Assembly: GCF_918797505.1 (NCBI RefSeq) | Contig: NC_092801.1 | Location: 11,408,001 to 11,472,000, forward strand | Origin: Bemisia tabaci | Taxonomy: Eukaryota > Arthropoda > Insecta > Hemiptera > Aleyrodidae | Direction of reading: 5' to 3' | Length of the DNA: 64,000 bases | Shown: piece after piece, positions 23,501-35,663 of the stretch | Numbering within the stretch: the first letter of the stretch is position 1 | How the letters are laid out: each line of letters begins with the position of its first letter | Notes under the pieces: generated by a model | What the model was told of the DNA's origin: nothing | The model's database searches: none | Seen by the model: only the letters and a program-made list of their open reading frames with translations | Translations under genes and position numbers: made by a program

Positions 23501-26500
23501 ACTTTGAGCCCTCTTTAATAAACCTTAGTTGACTAGCCATCACAATTTCAAATTGATTTTTTTCGGATGACAATTTTTTGTAATAAAAAAAAAATCGCAT
23601 TGAATGTTAGGGGTCGATTCTAGATTAGAATCTTGTTTTCCAACAAATGATTGAAATTAACAATTTTTATTGAACGAGTCTATATTTCAAAAACACCGAG
23701 GGCACCTGGGCAATTTTCATCTCTAAAAGCAAATCTTTGCAACTGATTGTTAAATCATGTCCACTTTTTTTTTAAATAAAATAAAATAGCTTCTCTTGAT
23801 TCTAATTTCTTTTGAAATTCACCATCGATAAGTCAGTAGTTGATACGTTTCACAGAGTAAATAAAGTTCATTTTCATTTGTAAAAGATTTGCTTTTTTTC
23901 CTATTTTGAGGAAGGCTAAAAAATTGATTTGTTTAACTACACAAGATCAAATGAGCGGCAAATTAAAAATATTGAGAAGTGAAAAATAACTCAGACTTAC
24001 TGGTTGCATTGCATTGAATAAATGCGTTATGAGGGTTGCCCCTCTTTTCATAGCTAACTCTCCGATTTCATAGTCTGCCATGGAATGTCCTGAAATGAAC
24101 AAAAATTAATGGATAGTTTGAATGTATGGTTAATAGATAATTTGAAAAACATTTAAAGGATAAAAAAGGCAAAGAAGCAAAATAAAAGTACAGTTTTTAA
24201 TTTTGCAACGTCCATTTCATTCGAATACGAGTCTACAAAGTACAAACCTATTTATTGTATTTTTCAATGACATTTTAATTTAAATGACCTTTTGCATTGA
24301 TAGAGTAAATCGACGGTGTAAGTCCGCAACCATGTATTTCGGTTTGCAATGCCGTAGACTTTATTTTATTTTTTAAACCTGTCATATTTTATTTTTAAAA
24401 CGAAAAAATACGTAATGGCAATTCTTTAAAATCGCCGTGATTTTTTTTTCTCTAAGCGAAGAAAATTCTGCAAAAATTTCAAGGAGTGATATCAATTTGT
24501 TTTTTAAAAATAATACAGAGGCAGAGATTTTCAAACACTGCAAACGAGATACATGGTTGCGGACTTACGCCGTCCAAATATTTTATTACAGGCAATTTTT
24601 AGTAACACACAAGTTGAATATACTTTCGATTAAATAGTTGTTACTGAGGCTAACTATCTAGGTCAGGATATTTTTTAATAAAAATCATCAACCTATTGTG
24701 TTGCTCTAATGAAGTCTTCTCAGCCAGTGCTTCTAGATTTTGCTGGGTGTGCGAAATGGAGGCATCTGTTAGTATCTCATGTAAGTCCATGTATGACCTA
24801 TATTACCGGTTTCAATTTATTGCACATACATTTTTTTTTCACAACTTCCAAGTAAATAGTTTTGTCTTGCTGAATTTTATCCACAGAAAACTGCTCTCTG
24901 CAGTCAACAGGCTTCAGATTCAATGTATGCAACCACCGATGTAGCATTGATAATAATGATTGCTCTGACTCAAAGTAAAAATACTTTTCAAGGACACCAG
25001 TTACAAACTTACCAAGAGATACAACAATCTTTTCCAAGACAAATTTTTCTATCACTGATCCGGAATTCTCGAGTTCTGGAGCCAAAGTGACGATTCGTAC
25101 GTTCTCTAGACTGCCGTACATTTTTTTGACGGATTCGAATCCCTGAAAATGATTCAGCAAAACATATTAAAAACAACGAGAATCAGCCAGAGAGGGAGTA
25201 TGCAAAGATGATAAAGATAAACTTTAAATGAATCACGGTGAAACTACAAGAAGAGTTATCTCAATTAGCTTGAGTTTTAGGTGGGACTCTAAAAAAAATA
25301 AAATCTAAGCAAAAATTTCAAGACCTAAAAATCAAGATAGCTTTGTCTTCCAGTTCATTGACGTTATGCATTCATTGAAATTCAAAAACTTCAAAATAAT
25401 TGGGCACCGAGACTTGCAAAAGTATTTTCTCATTTCCAGAATTTCATTTGATTTATTTATTTTATTTTGCAGCTTGTATTCTAATCATTAGATTGAACTT
25501 TGACTGCATGAAAAAGAGATTTCTTGAAAACATTGCCCATGATGATAGATAATTACACTCAACAGTGCGACCACTGATTAGATAATTATGACACTTTGAA
25601 ATCCTCGACTATTTTAATTTCAGAAGATTATCAGTAAAAAAAAACAAGACAGCAATAATTAAAGCATCGAGGAAAAATGTGCTGGGAGACATGATTACAT
25701 AACTATGAGACACTGAGGTGACAACATTACACAGGGTTGCAAACTCTTAAACAGATTTCACAAGAACTCCAACATTTTTCCAAGGAGAAAAGTTGTTTTA
25801 TTTGGGGATGAAACAGTTGGATTAGAGTTTCTTATTGGTATTGCTCCATGTTATCCAAAAGTAATAGTTTAAAGAACTACCATCCATTTCAGCACTGAAT
25901 TTTCGTAATCTAATATAAAAATGTTCAGCTCTCCCTCTCATAAGTGGTAAATTAAATGAAAAGATGTCGTCTTCTAACAACAGTTTTTGACTTTCAACTA
26001 AAAAAAAAAGGTTCGGTTTGATATTTCTGGTTGATTATTTTGGTTTCTTGGGCCAAAATGTTTGGGAACTCCTCCAAGCAGTGCTATCAGTATCTTACTT
26101 CCAAATCCCATTGCATTAACATCTGTTTGTCTAAGACTAAGAACGAATATAGGTTTTCAGGCTCCAGCTTATTTTCCCCAGTGAAGTGAGTTCCCCAGTT
26201 TCCTATATTCTTATGGCCATTCAAGTATTAGATAAGGCATTTTGGCCAACATTTTGACCCCCCTCCCCCTGTCAGCTAATCTCTCATCCTCCTCTTTTGA
26301 ATTGCATACAACTGGCTTGATCCCTCCTTCCCCAAATTTTCAAAACAAAGACACAAAAACCTGAAAAATTACTGAAAAAATTTATATTCATTGGATTTTT
26401 TTTCCCCCCTACTGTGAGGCTTACCTCAGCCTCAGCCTAGGTTTGGAAACTGTGTAGCATGAAATTTTGCAAGAAACATGGATGCTACATTGGTGTCACC

Positions 26501-29003
26501 CTAAAATTGGCAACACTGTTTTACCTTCATCGAAATTCATGGGGTACGTGCAAACAATAGATTCTAGAGGAGGCAGCTTGTCTAAATATTGATTGCTTCA
26601 CATGAATTTTAACCCAAAGCTGTCAGCTTGTGATGTTCCTGCCTCATTTTTGGAACATATTAGAAAGGCTGATTTTCAGGCGCATTCTACCCACGGGGCC
26701 TGATCAATCTGAAACCCTGCTTAGTTAATTGACTACAGACCAAATTAAAAAAAAAATTTAGTTAGAACAAGGATTTTCTTTCTTGCTAAGCAGTAGTAAT
26801 TAGAATCAAAATTGCTGTGGCAACTCACCTCATAGAATTCAGTGATGTGTTCGTCAGCATGCGCCCCTTTCTTCTTGATGTTGATAAACGGACCCTCGAT
26901 GTGAGCTCCCAAAACCGTGGCGCCCTCCGAGTCACCTGCACGAAACGATAATTTCGGTAATACCTAAAATTAGGATTCTTTTTCAAAAAGATGGAACGTA
27001 TTACTGGGAAAATCGTAAGTTAATGTTGAAATTCGTTTGGAGAAGCTTCAGAAGTATGAGAAAAATTAAAAATAAATAAAAAACTGCCTCTATCCGTTGA
27101 ATACTTATTTAGTTTTGTTTCATTCATAAAAGATGGACTTGTGGCCGACATGCCAAGGTGTTATTGTAAGCAAGTGAGGTGTTTCTTTAAAAAAAAAACG
27201 GTATAATGGCTCATATGCCTTGTTTCAGGAAGGTATACTGGCTTTCCATGTATCCCTACTGTGTATGTATGTCGAACAACGCAAAGATATGCAACGTGCT
27301 GTAAAAACTCGGAAGAATTCTGGTTCTTTTTTGCTCAGAAATGCAGGAATGTAAAGGCATTTGTCACTCTTGTATCTTTTGGCCAGTGAAGAAAAGAACA
27401 CCCGTCTCTACCAAAGCGTGTGTTGCAACATATGATCCTCTAGAAAATGTGCGTGAAAGTGCTGCAATTTCCACTTTTCAGCTCTGCTTTTTGAGAATCA
27501 TGATCGGATTTAATTTTTTTTTTTTTGTAAGTACACTTCGAATACCCCCAATTAAGGGGGTAATCCTGCACTTTTCAGTAATAGCTCCATCCCCCCCCCC
27601 TCCCCCAGTTTCTCCTGATGAGCAAGCTCATGGAACCTTTATTTGAGCCATTAAACTCCAGTGGCATGCCCGAGAATGGACCCCCAGACCTCCTGATGAT
27701 AGAGCCAAGGCTACAATCACTACACCAAAAGGAGGCTGAAATGGTGATCTGAATGATCAATTTATGGTTTCATTTGCGAAAGCATGCAATTTCCTATACT
27801 TTGTGCTAGTAAAAATGTTTCTCTCTTCACATTGAGGGTGGGAAGTTTCAAAAAACCGAACTTGTAGACATACCTTGTGATAAACGGAAGGAGGGGATGT
27901 TACCAGAGTCGGGCAAAATGCTGTAACACCATGCGCAAGAATGCCTTTAGCTACTTTCCTGACACATTCTTCGGTAGACTCAGTATCATGTGCAAAATCG
28001 ACACCAAATCCACCTGTGATAAGAGAATGATAATTATAGAGAAAACAACTGGCAGTTTACAACTTGATCAAAATACTCAACAGGGTCTCTAGTAAAGAAA
28101 CATTTATACAGGGGCCTTACTTTGTTGACTCACTTATTCTATGGCCAATAGCTTTATGCAAAATTCTTCCAATTAACCTACATAAACACGCAAAAAACGG
28201 TGGAATTCAAATGCTGTAAATCTAAGTTTTCACAACACTAATGCTTCCTATGTTAGTACATAACTAGTACTCTATGATTTGTTCGAACAATTTGTGAAAA
28301 CATTTCGTACTTACTTCTGATTCCCTGATTTCCATGGAAAACTCTTGAACTTAAGTTCTAAAATGGTCCAGATTCCATCTGAGGCCATTAGAGGCTACCT
28401 ATTCCTGATTCACTAGTAAGGTGCCTATATAATTTCTATTCTGTCTTTTATGCACATTATTATGGACACTTTTATGGAGTTTGCACTGATTCCTACCTCG
28501 GTCAGTTGCATGCTCATTTTCTCATTTTAATTTTTACATTTTTTAGCTTCTGTTCCAGTTGAGAATGGGCATATAATTAGCCCGAAATGTCCCGGTTTGT
28601 TTTATTTCTCCTTGGCCTTGTATACCTATTTGTTTTTTGTGTTTTGATGTGTTTTAATTGTTGTCTTTTATGCACATGTGCATATTGATTATGACCAAAT
28701 GTGATAAAAAATATAATAAACATTCTCACCATTAATTTGGAGATCAATGAATCCAGGAGCGATAATTGCATCATTGCAAGAGATGACAATGTCAGCCTTC
28801 CTCTTGGAATTGAAGAATAATTTTTGTGGATCCAGAATTTTTCCATTTTGAACGACTAGGTCTGCTTTGACTATTTGGTGATTTCTGAGAATGAGACAGT
28901 CTGTAAATTGAATTATGGCACTTGCTAAAGATGTTGCAGAAGATTTGTGAGTGATTTTTGGAAAACTACTTGACGGTAGCTCGTTGGATATTGTGGTTTT
29001 CAT
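20558..29003 (-). CDS. AMDHD2: N-acetylglucosamine-6-phosphate deacetylase
   Basis: Hydrolyses GlcNAc-6-phosphate to glucosamine-6-phosphate and acetate in the cytosol, recycling amino sugars and opposing the hexosamine/chitin precursor pathway (family knowledge). Exons in transcript order: 29003-28730, 28013-27874, 26963-26829, 25142-25013, 24089-24001, 23475-23346, 21351-21175 and 20751-20558. All seven junctions are in phase and give 422 aa (human 409). Amidohydrolase landmarks are present: [17 protein letters not shown] (about 82-98), [19 protein letters not shown] with metal ligand Glu161, GHS with His228, THLFNAM with His249, DGVHTHP with His284, VTDAV with catalytic Asp306, and [15 protein letters not shown] with GADADF near the end. 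Every expected ligand is intact. Exon 3 starts at VLPKLSF; a nearer AG at 26937-26936 would break phase. The introns hold a few MITEs but no exon is interrupted. Confidence 0.96.
20866..21065. mobile_element. Family M3 element, diverged copy in an AMDHD2 intron
   Basis: About 200 bp resembling the M3 family at the right of the window: GCCAATTTTC near one end, TTATTTTTG, an AAAAATATTCACA stretch, then GAAATTTGGCAA and TCAGCACGGCAG at the other. It lies in the last intron of AMDHD2. Confidence 0.55.
22095..22623. mobile_element. Repeat element with GGTGTC ends and CCCTGAC motifs
   Basis: About 530 bp in the AMDHD2 intron before exon 7, bounded by AGGGTGTCTGGCA and TAGCAGGACACCT as loose inverted ends. 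The interior repeatedly contains TTCCCTGAC-type words (at least six), suggesting a short internal repeat. No coding capacity. Confidence 0.5.
24309..24574. mobile_element. MITE family M1, copy 2
   Basis: Bounded by ATCGACGGTGTAAGTCCGCA and its inverse, in the AMDHD2 intron between exons 4 and 5. It closely follows the 46733 copy, including CAGAGGC(A/G)GAGATTTTCAAA. Confidence 0.8.
25143..26828. other. AMDHD2 intron 3, nothing else seen
   Basis: A 1.7-kb AT-rich intron with no recognisable element or exon. Confidence 0.5.
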
Positions 29004-29855
29004 CTTGAATCTCTCCGGGTGTATTCACGAACTTTGATGGAAAAAATTAGAGTAAAAGACGGTGACAAAAACCTTACTGATTATGAAAAAAACGAAGAAA
29101 TTACTGTCTTACTGAGGAAGAAAATAATACCGAAAAGAAGTGATCAAAAAGTACTTGAGGAATAGGTGGCGACGAAAAGCGGGTGTTCAGTTGACAGAAA
29201 GTGAAAGTGCATGATGTCATGCGATGGTTTGAAAGAAACTAACAGAGGAAAGTAAAGTTTCTTTACGTTAGAAATTAAGGGGGGCGGATAAAAGCTAGGG
29301 AATAATGGAAATCATGGGCGATTTCGTAATCGTAAACAAATGAAGAATAATTTTACTGATTATGGAAATTAGGTTAAGGAGAGCTGAAACTGATAACAGC
29401 AACGGAAAAATCCGAGGAAGGCCGGAAACGTACGAAGAGGGCGCGCAAACTGGTGCGCGGGAAAATTCAAATTTGCGGCTCGGAAAAAAACGTGCGACGT
29501 GCGACAAGACCCCATCTGCCCAGGGGTTTTACACATGCTAGTAAAAACGGGTCGGGTTGCAAACAATCTGTTCACTATTTCCCGTAAGATTTCCAGCGAT
29601 AATTCCAAAAACGACCTTCGTTTTCGTAATCCGTTCAATTTTCCTCGAAAAAATCGGAATTTTCCCGAAGAATTGAGCTTCACCAGAGATAAGTCAATTT
29701 CCGGAAAATCTATGCACAAGCACGCTGTACAAAAACTAACATCATTTTCAGATTCAGCAGCCAACACCAGAAAACTGTATACCTTGCCTATTCCTTACTG
29801 GTCCTAATTTCGAGATTTTTCCGGTCAAGTGCGCTCTGTTCCGCCTCTTGAGCCC
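29004..29855. other. Upstream region of AMDHD2
   Basis: Contains the presumed AMDHD2 promoter and 5' UTR. I saw no clear TATA box near the start codon. A more GC-rich patch with CG dinucleotides at 29400-29530 might mark the promoter. The open frames at 29369-29807 overlap on both strands and look like chance. Confidence 0.35.
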
Positions 29856-29997
29856 CAATGGCATGGCGTACTTTGCGATACATCGATAGATCAGCCATTT
29901 AAACCAATGGAAAAGGATCGATAAACATTTTAATAATCGATTCTTCACCACAGCTTCAAACGAGGAGATATCGATAATCAATCATTCGCGCCTCACA
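29856..29997. mobile_element. Foldback family F1 (GTGGCGTGGCGTG ends), diverged copy
   Basis: About 140 bp, a diverged member of the F1 palindrome family. It shares ATCGATAGATCAGCCATTTA and the GATAATCAATCATTCGCGCC end with the copies at 31042, 32106, 43251, 59113 and 62890. Its left flank (CCCCAATGGCATGGCGTAC) resembles, inverted, the right flank of the 31042-31710 copy. Confidence 0.65.
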
Positions 29998-31041
29998 ATT
30001 GCCATCCATAAACCACTTTGTAAAGCTCAAAAATTTCGAAAATTTGAGTTGAAATTCAAGTTCCCCGTCAAAAAATGCAATCTAGTACCAAAGTACACAA
30101 AAATCTATCGAACGTGAGCCGTATACTGTAGGATCGATAGGACTCTCTGCACAGTGGTAAACGCAATTCCAGTCAATGCGCAAACGTTAGCGCGCCTTCA
30201 TTTTCGGCTGATACTGTGCAATACTTCAGCGGTGGAATAGTTGCTCAGAGCGCCTTCAACGGTATCGATTCGACTTGATGGCAGAAGATCACGCTTAAAA
30301 CCGCTGAAATCAAACTTCAGCGCTTGCCCAGTCCAAATTGCCAGTAATTGGGTTTAAATTGTATGGGTGTTGGAAACCATCTAGAATGAAAAATCAATAA
30401 ACCAGCCCTTAATCATAGTTTGAAAGAACAATGTTTGAATTTTTTTTTCTAATGTGGCAGAAAGTGCATTTTCTCATCATCGACCGCCGACGGCGAGATA
30501 AATATCATTCATGCCTCGATTTGCGACGACGTTGCAAGTTTGTCGCTATGTCTTTTTGAAGCGGGTAAACCAATATGAACACTCTAAAATCTGCCGATAT
30601 TTATCTAGTTTATTATGAAAAATATTATTTTAATCTCTGAATCAAGTCTCTTTGTATGGTTTTGTTTTAAAAAGGAGAAAAAGAAATATGAGTAGGAGCC
30701 TTAAAGAACAAAAGCGGATCCACGGGTTGCTCAATTATTTTCTACTCAAGGTCAATAGTTTGTACCTGGTAGTAGTAAAAGTTGAAATAGTATGTAAAGT
30801 CAATAGTGCCGTAAGTTGTCCGTAAGTAGGGCTACAATTTCAAATACTACTATTCCTGGCTCATCCATAAAATCACCTATCTATAAAGGGAATTGAAAGG
30901 CACACATGCTGTTTTTAAAACGATCCAAAAATAGTAATTCCAAGTGTTGCAAAGCGCGACCCAGCTGTTCATCCATTTAAACTTATGTGAAACAACGAAT
31001 ACATATCGAAACAGTGGCAATTCCTGCATGATGGCACCACT
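29998..31041. other. No gene seen
   Basis: AT-rich sequence with no recognisable open frame, splice pair or terminal inverted repeat. Confidence 0.4.
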
Positions 31042-31710
31042 GAGTGGTGTGGTGCGAATGATCGATTATTGATATTTCCCCATTTGAAGCTATGGTAAAG
31101 GATCGATTACTGAGGTGTTCGTTGCGAACTCTCTGTTCGTCGATCCTTTTTCTGTAGGATTAAGGTGAATCCAGGCTTGGAACTTTGCGATTTCGCCACC
31201 ACGTCGCGCTGCTCAGAATAGCCGCATATATTTGCCAAAATAATAAAAACCGTAATACATATTCAAGATTGGGGATCCAAGGGATATAGCAACATACTTG
31301 AGGAACACTCAGTAAAAAAATCTTCTCAAAATCCCCAAAAATGAAGTCGTAACTACGGCGGAAAGTAATTCCCATTGCGGCAGTGGGAGAGAGAGAGACA
31401 GAACATGAGGGCTTCCGTTGCGCGCTCGGCCGCCGCTGCTGAGCTGAAAGTTTCAGTCGTACTTTCTCTGCGCTTGTAATTCTAATTGCCAATATTTTTG
31501 GCTCAAAAAATCAAGCAAAAAATAATCTATGTCTTGTGGATCTGCTTTTTGTAATTTGAACAATATTATTTCAGTAATCGTCGAAGGAAAGTGAAATTCT
31601 CAGTGGTGACTGGTGGTGCTATCTCTAATCTTGAATTATCCCTAATCGAACCCTGGATTCACCTTAAATGGCTGATCTATCGATATATCGCAAAGTACGC
31701 CACGCCATTG
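31042..31710. mobile_element. Foldback F1 copy split by a TTAA-type insertion
   Basis: The F1 palindrome starts at AGTGGTGTGGTGCGAATGAT and runs to its internal TTAA at 31160-31163. It resumes at 31664 with TTAAATGGCTGATCTATCG and ends at CACGCCATTG. The interruption is the 500-bp element described next. Confidence 0.75.
31164..31663. mobile_element. TTAA-duplicating MITE inside foldback F1
   Basis: 500 bp with inverted ends GGTGAATCCAGG and CCTGGATTCACC, flanked by TTAA on both sides (31160-31163 and 31664-31667). Other F1 copies have a single TTTAAATGGCA at this point, so the empty site is known. TTAA duplication points to piggyBac-like or similar transposases. The interior has a short GC-rich stretch near 31420 but no transposase. 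Confidence 0.8.
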
Positions 31711-31780
31711 GGGCGGAAGGAAGCACTTTACCGGCAAAATCTCGAAATTATCATGGAGAAAAAAAGTTGGCACTATCGAG

Positions 31781-32100
31781 TCATAGAGAAAAAAAAGGAG
31801 GTGTTTGCATCTTGAGGATTTGTACCCACCTACGTCATCAATGTAAACAAGACGCTCGTTGAGGGTTATGTTGACGCTGTAAAAACGGACCATAATGTCC
31901 GATTTTTTTACTTAAATAAACTCTTTATATAATTTCAAGCACTTTTTATAGAATGACTTTTTCCCTTAAATTACACCATTTCCTAGAAAATCGACAGGAT
32001 AAAAACGTCGCTGTACCCAATGACGTCATCAAAGCTATAGATACTCTATGAATAATTCCAAGATGCCCGAAATGCAAACACCTCCTTTTTTTTCTCTATG
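31781..32100. mobile_element. hAT-like MITE with 8-bp duplication
   Basis: 320 bp. The ends CATAGAGAAAAAAAAGGAGG and its inverse extend for about 28 bp. An 8-bp direct repeat CTATCGAG flanks it (31773-31780 and 32101-32108). The right duplicate overlaps the start of the next F1 copy by a few bases. Confidence 0.75.
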
Positions 32101-32105
32101 CTATC

Positions 32106-32271
32106 GAGTGGCGTGGCGCGAATGATCGATTATCGTTATTTCCCCATTTGAAGCTATGGTAAAGAATCGATTATTGAGGTGTTCGTTGCGAACACCCTGC
32201 ATATCGATCCTTTCCCCTAGGTTTAAATGGCAGATCAATCGATATATCGGAAAGCACGCCACGCCGCGCGC
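32106..32271. mobile_element. Foldback F1 copy
   Basis: About 166 bp, palindromic from AGTGGCGTGGCGCGAATGAT to GCACGCCACGCC, with the central GGTGTTCGTTGCGAACACC hairpin typical of the family. Confidence 0.8.
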
Positions 32272-32589
32272 CGCTGCTGTTTTCCTTCCATTTAAAGGTA
32301 TGTAAAAAGCTCGCATCATATAGATTAAAGCGGAGTTCTCAAAAAGGCGTCACGTGGGGTCACGTGACACTCACAATCAGTGAGCCTCGAATATTGTCAG
32401 TTCGACGATCTTTGAGGGTCACGTGACCTCGCTTGACGCTCCATTGAGAGCTCCACTTTGATCGTATGATACGGGCTGAACAATCGAATATAGGTGAAGG
32501 ACCTGGTAGTGTCACGAAGAATCGATATTTATGATGGGTTTAAATTGAATAAGGACAGTGTTGCGAACTTGCAAGAGTTTATGAGCCCA

Positions 32590-33109
32590 ATGGAGATGTT
32601 GCATGAGTGAGGAATTTGCGATTTGACTGTGGACTCTAGTGTACAAGTTTGCGAGAAACACGATGGTGCCACTGGTTTTCTCTGAAATCAACTTCCAAGC
32701 TCAAAAAAAGCTCTCAAGTTGAGGCCAAAATGGAGGGGATATCCCACGCTATCCTGGGAGTCCACCTTTACATCAAGACGAACTGTCCATGCAAAGATAG
32801 GGAGCAAATACATTGACTGGGATGCCATTTTATTTGGGGACTCTAAAATTGGAAACACGGCAACCCAGCTAATGTATTTGCTCCCTATGTTTGCATGGAA
32901 AGTTTGTCTTGATGTAGAGGTGAACTCTCAGGATAGCGTGGGATATCTGGGATATCCTCTCCATTTTGGCCTCAACTTGAGAGCTTTTTTTGAGCTTGGG
33001 AGTTTATATCAGAGAAAACCAGCGGCGCCTTCGTGTTTCTCGCGAACTTTTACATAATAATGAATCGTCAAATCGCAAATTCCTCACACATCCAACATCT
33101 CCGTTCACA
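32590..33109. mobile_element. Foldback family F2 (GGAGATGTTGCATG ends), copy 1
   Basis: About 520 bp. Two arms of about 230 bp are inverted copies: GAAACACGATGGTGCCACTG on the left and the inverse of that region on the right, plus AAAAAAAGCTCTCAAGTTGA and AAAATGGAGGGGATATCCCA on both. This copy is the most diverged of three (others at 41623 and 43584). Confidence 0.85.
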
Positions 33110-33600
33110 CTATCAAACTTTTCATTCGACTCTTGAATGCAACTTACCGTAATGAAAAGTTGGATAGTGTGATACTGACGCGAAAAAATGACAATTTGAT
33201 GAAAATTGAACGGAAGCTTGAATGTGACGTCACATCCAACTTTTCGTTCTTTCAACTTTCTATCCAATTGGCGCCGCTGGATGGAAAGTTTGCTGGTGTG
33301 AATTGTATTGGGCTTTATATGAATCGGTTTCCCCAAACATTACGATTAGATGAGGCGCGATAATGAAACAAAAATGAAGCAATATATTATATCATACATA
33401 AGTTTCCGCCCACTTTTATCATTATTTCTTCGAGGCTTCGTCGGACTGTCAGGTCAAATTAGAATTTGAAGCCATTTAAAAACGCTTCATTTGCCGTATA
33501 TGAAGAGTTTGACCCGGCTAAACATAGGTTTACTTCCATACTCAGTGCGAGCACCATGGAACCATGGTATTAAAAGTGGCCCTTTTTGCATAGAGCACGT

Positions 33601-33897
33601 CGAGTCGTAATGTAAGTGGGAGAGCTGGCGCCACTTTTAAGCATTTTCCAGGTCTCGAATTCCGAGACTCCTGTGTGACGCCGGTTCATTTTTTCGATCC
33701 ATAATCGATTGTTTGCGATACACGAGTACCCGGCCATCCAATGTAAACAAAGAAGATAGGAATCACCACGTATTCCACACCGCCATTTTGGATCGAACTT
33801 ATATCGAAAAAGTGACCCGAACTCGGCGCACACCGGGCTCGGAACTCGTCGAGCAGAACATGGCGCCAGCTCTATCCCATTTACATTAAGACTCTAG
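33601..33897. mobile_element. Element with TAATGTAAGTGGGAGAGCTGG ends
   Basis: About 290 bp with inverted ends: GTAAGTGGGAGAGCTGGCGC on the left and GCGCCAGCTCTATCCCATTT on the right. The interior is unlike other repeats here. No coding capacity. Confidence 0.6.
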
Positions 33898-33990
33898 GTA
33901 CTTTATGCCTTTTTGCTATGTTTTCACTCGCTATAATTGAGGGTAGGGTAAGAGACAATGTTTTATTCAACTTCATTTCCATACCGACAG

Positions 33991-34815
33991 CAGGGCCGGA
34001 TTAAGGGGGTGGCCACATGGGCCGCGGCCCATGGCGGCAAAAGTAGGGGACGGCAAATTTTGCAATTTTTTTAAATGCAGGTACAAAAAAATCGGATTCA
34101 GAAAAAAATTACAAACAAGAAAAGATGACAAGATCTCTCATCTTCTGAGAGTTTATTAATTTCTAATTTAGTCGTATTTCGGTGATACAAAAGACTGCGC
34201 ACCTTTAATTAGTTGAGTTAAGAGAGAAACCAAACACGTAATTTGACCTGGAGCGGCGCGGCGCAAAGAGAAATGATGACGAGGACTTGAGATGAAAAGG
34301 AGAAGCCCTCGACGCGGCGGTCAGCATGTAACACATATTAGCGCCTACGAGACTGCATGAATACTTCACGCCTTGCGTCAAACACAGTACGGTCAACGCA
34401 GCGGTCCGGCGCGGCGTGAAACGCACAGTGCCTACAAGACTACATGAATACTTCACGCATTGCGCCAAACACTGTGTGGTCAGCGCGGCATGGCGGCGGA
34501 AGTCAAAATTATTAAACCACATTTATGTTTCTTCTTTCTTAATTTTTCAGTTCATTTCTTACAAGTAAAAGGCCTTGTCCCCGCAGAGTTAGGTTACGGA
34601 ACTGAACTTTCGCGCGAAGCTCCGTTAACTTTTGCTAGTAGTGTTGACAGGGCTTACGCAAAAAATTTGTCCAACACGAGTGAACGTACGCGTCATGCAC
34701 CCTTCTCCCTCCTGCACGTTCACTTGATGGTTTTTATTGATGTTTCAAAATGAATGAGAAGAGGGCGGCAAAATACAGGCGGCCCATGGGCGGCAAGGAT
34801 GTAAATCCGGCCATG
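33991..34815. mobile_element. Non-autonomous hAT-type element H2, copy 1
   Basis: 825 bp starting CAGGGCCGGATTAAGG and ending AAATCCGGCCATG. The flanks ACCGACAG and ATCGAAAG match at 6 of 8 positions, consistent with an old 8-bp duplication. The interior shares with the 59685 copy the CATGGGCCGCGGCCCATGGC palindrome near the left end, GGCGGCCCATGGGCGGCAA near the right, and two units containing TACTTCACGC(C/A)TTGCG. Confidence 0.8.
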
Positions 34816-35084
34816 ATCGAAAGTGAAAGTTGAAACACACGCCCTTCGATTGCAATTGAAGATCTCTGATTTGAAGTTGAATTTTTATTTGAAAGAGAAA
34901 CGAACGATATTTCCGCAAGTATTCTGTATATTGGATGAAGGATTAAAACGAATACTAATATAAAAAAATCGTCCTTATTTCCTTTTACTCTGAAAAAAGC
35001 GATATGGACTGCAATGTTGCAGATCAAGGGGACGTTTCCTTCGATTCTAAGTCTCAATGTACAAGTTTTACATAGGAGTACTCA

Positions 35085-35585
35085 AGACCAATTTACACAG
35101 GCCAGTCACTCCCGAGGACGAGTTTTGGAACTCTACTGCGCAGTGACGTAGTATTGAGTGCCTGCAATGTATTTCTTATGGGAGCACCTAGAGTCCCTTT
35201 ATATACTGAGAGTCAAGACAACACCCCTCATGGAATCACAAACGGGAATAAAGATTACAGAAATTGAATGTTTTTTGTAATCTTTGATCGGCCCATTTTC
35301 AAATTCCTTTCTCCGTTCCCTCTCTCATTCCGTTTGTTCCTTGCCGAACCCGTGATTCCCTGGTCCATTCCAGATTATAATCTTTGCAATCGGTGAAAAT
35401 GTAATCTTTATCCCCGTTTGTGACACTGTGAAGGCCTAAAATACGGGAACCAATCAGAAATGGATTCACATTGTCTTGACTCTCAGTATAAAGGGACTCT
35501 AGGTGCACCCATTGTGACGTAGCATTGAGTGCGGGGGAGTGGATCTCAAAAAGATGCGCAATGACTGACTTGTGTGGGTTGGTTT
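35085..35585. mobile_element. MITE family M2, copy 2, with a nested element
   Basis: Inverted relative to the copy at 11489. It starts AGACCAATTTACACAGGCCA and ends with the inverse, but is interrupted at 35191-35499. Confidence 0.75.
35191..35499. mobile_element. TA-duplicating MITE nested in M2
   Basis: 309 bp with ends GAGTCCCTTTATA...CTGAGAGTCAAGACAA (inverted on the right as TTGTCTTGACTCTCAGTATA, then AAGGGACTC), flanked by TA on both sides. TA duplication is the mark of Tc1/mariner-type insertion. It lies inside M2 copy 2, so it is younger than that copy. Confidence 0.8.
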
Positions 35586-35663
35586 TGGGAATACTGAAGA
35601 TGAAACTTCAGGGCTCGGGTTTTTTTCGGGAAGATTCATGGTATTTTATTAGTTTCGCTACTA

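Noticed and set aside
26829..26935. Shorter AMDHD2 exon using the AG at 26937-26936
   Set aside because: It would put the preceding junction out of phase and drop the VLPKLSF segment that the family has; the acceptor at 26965-26964 restores both.
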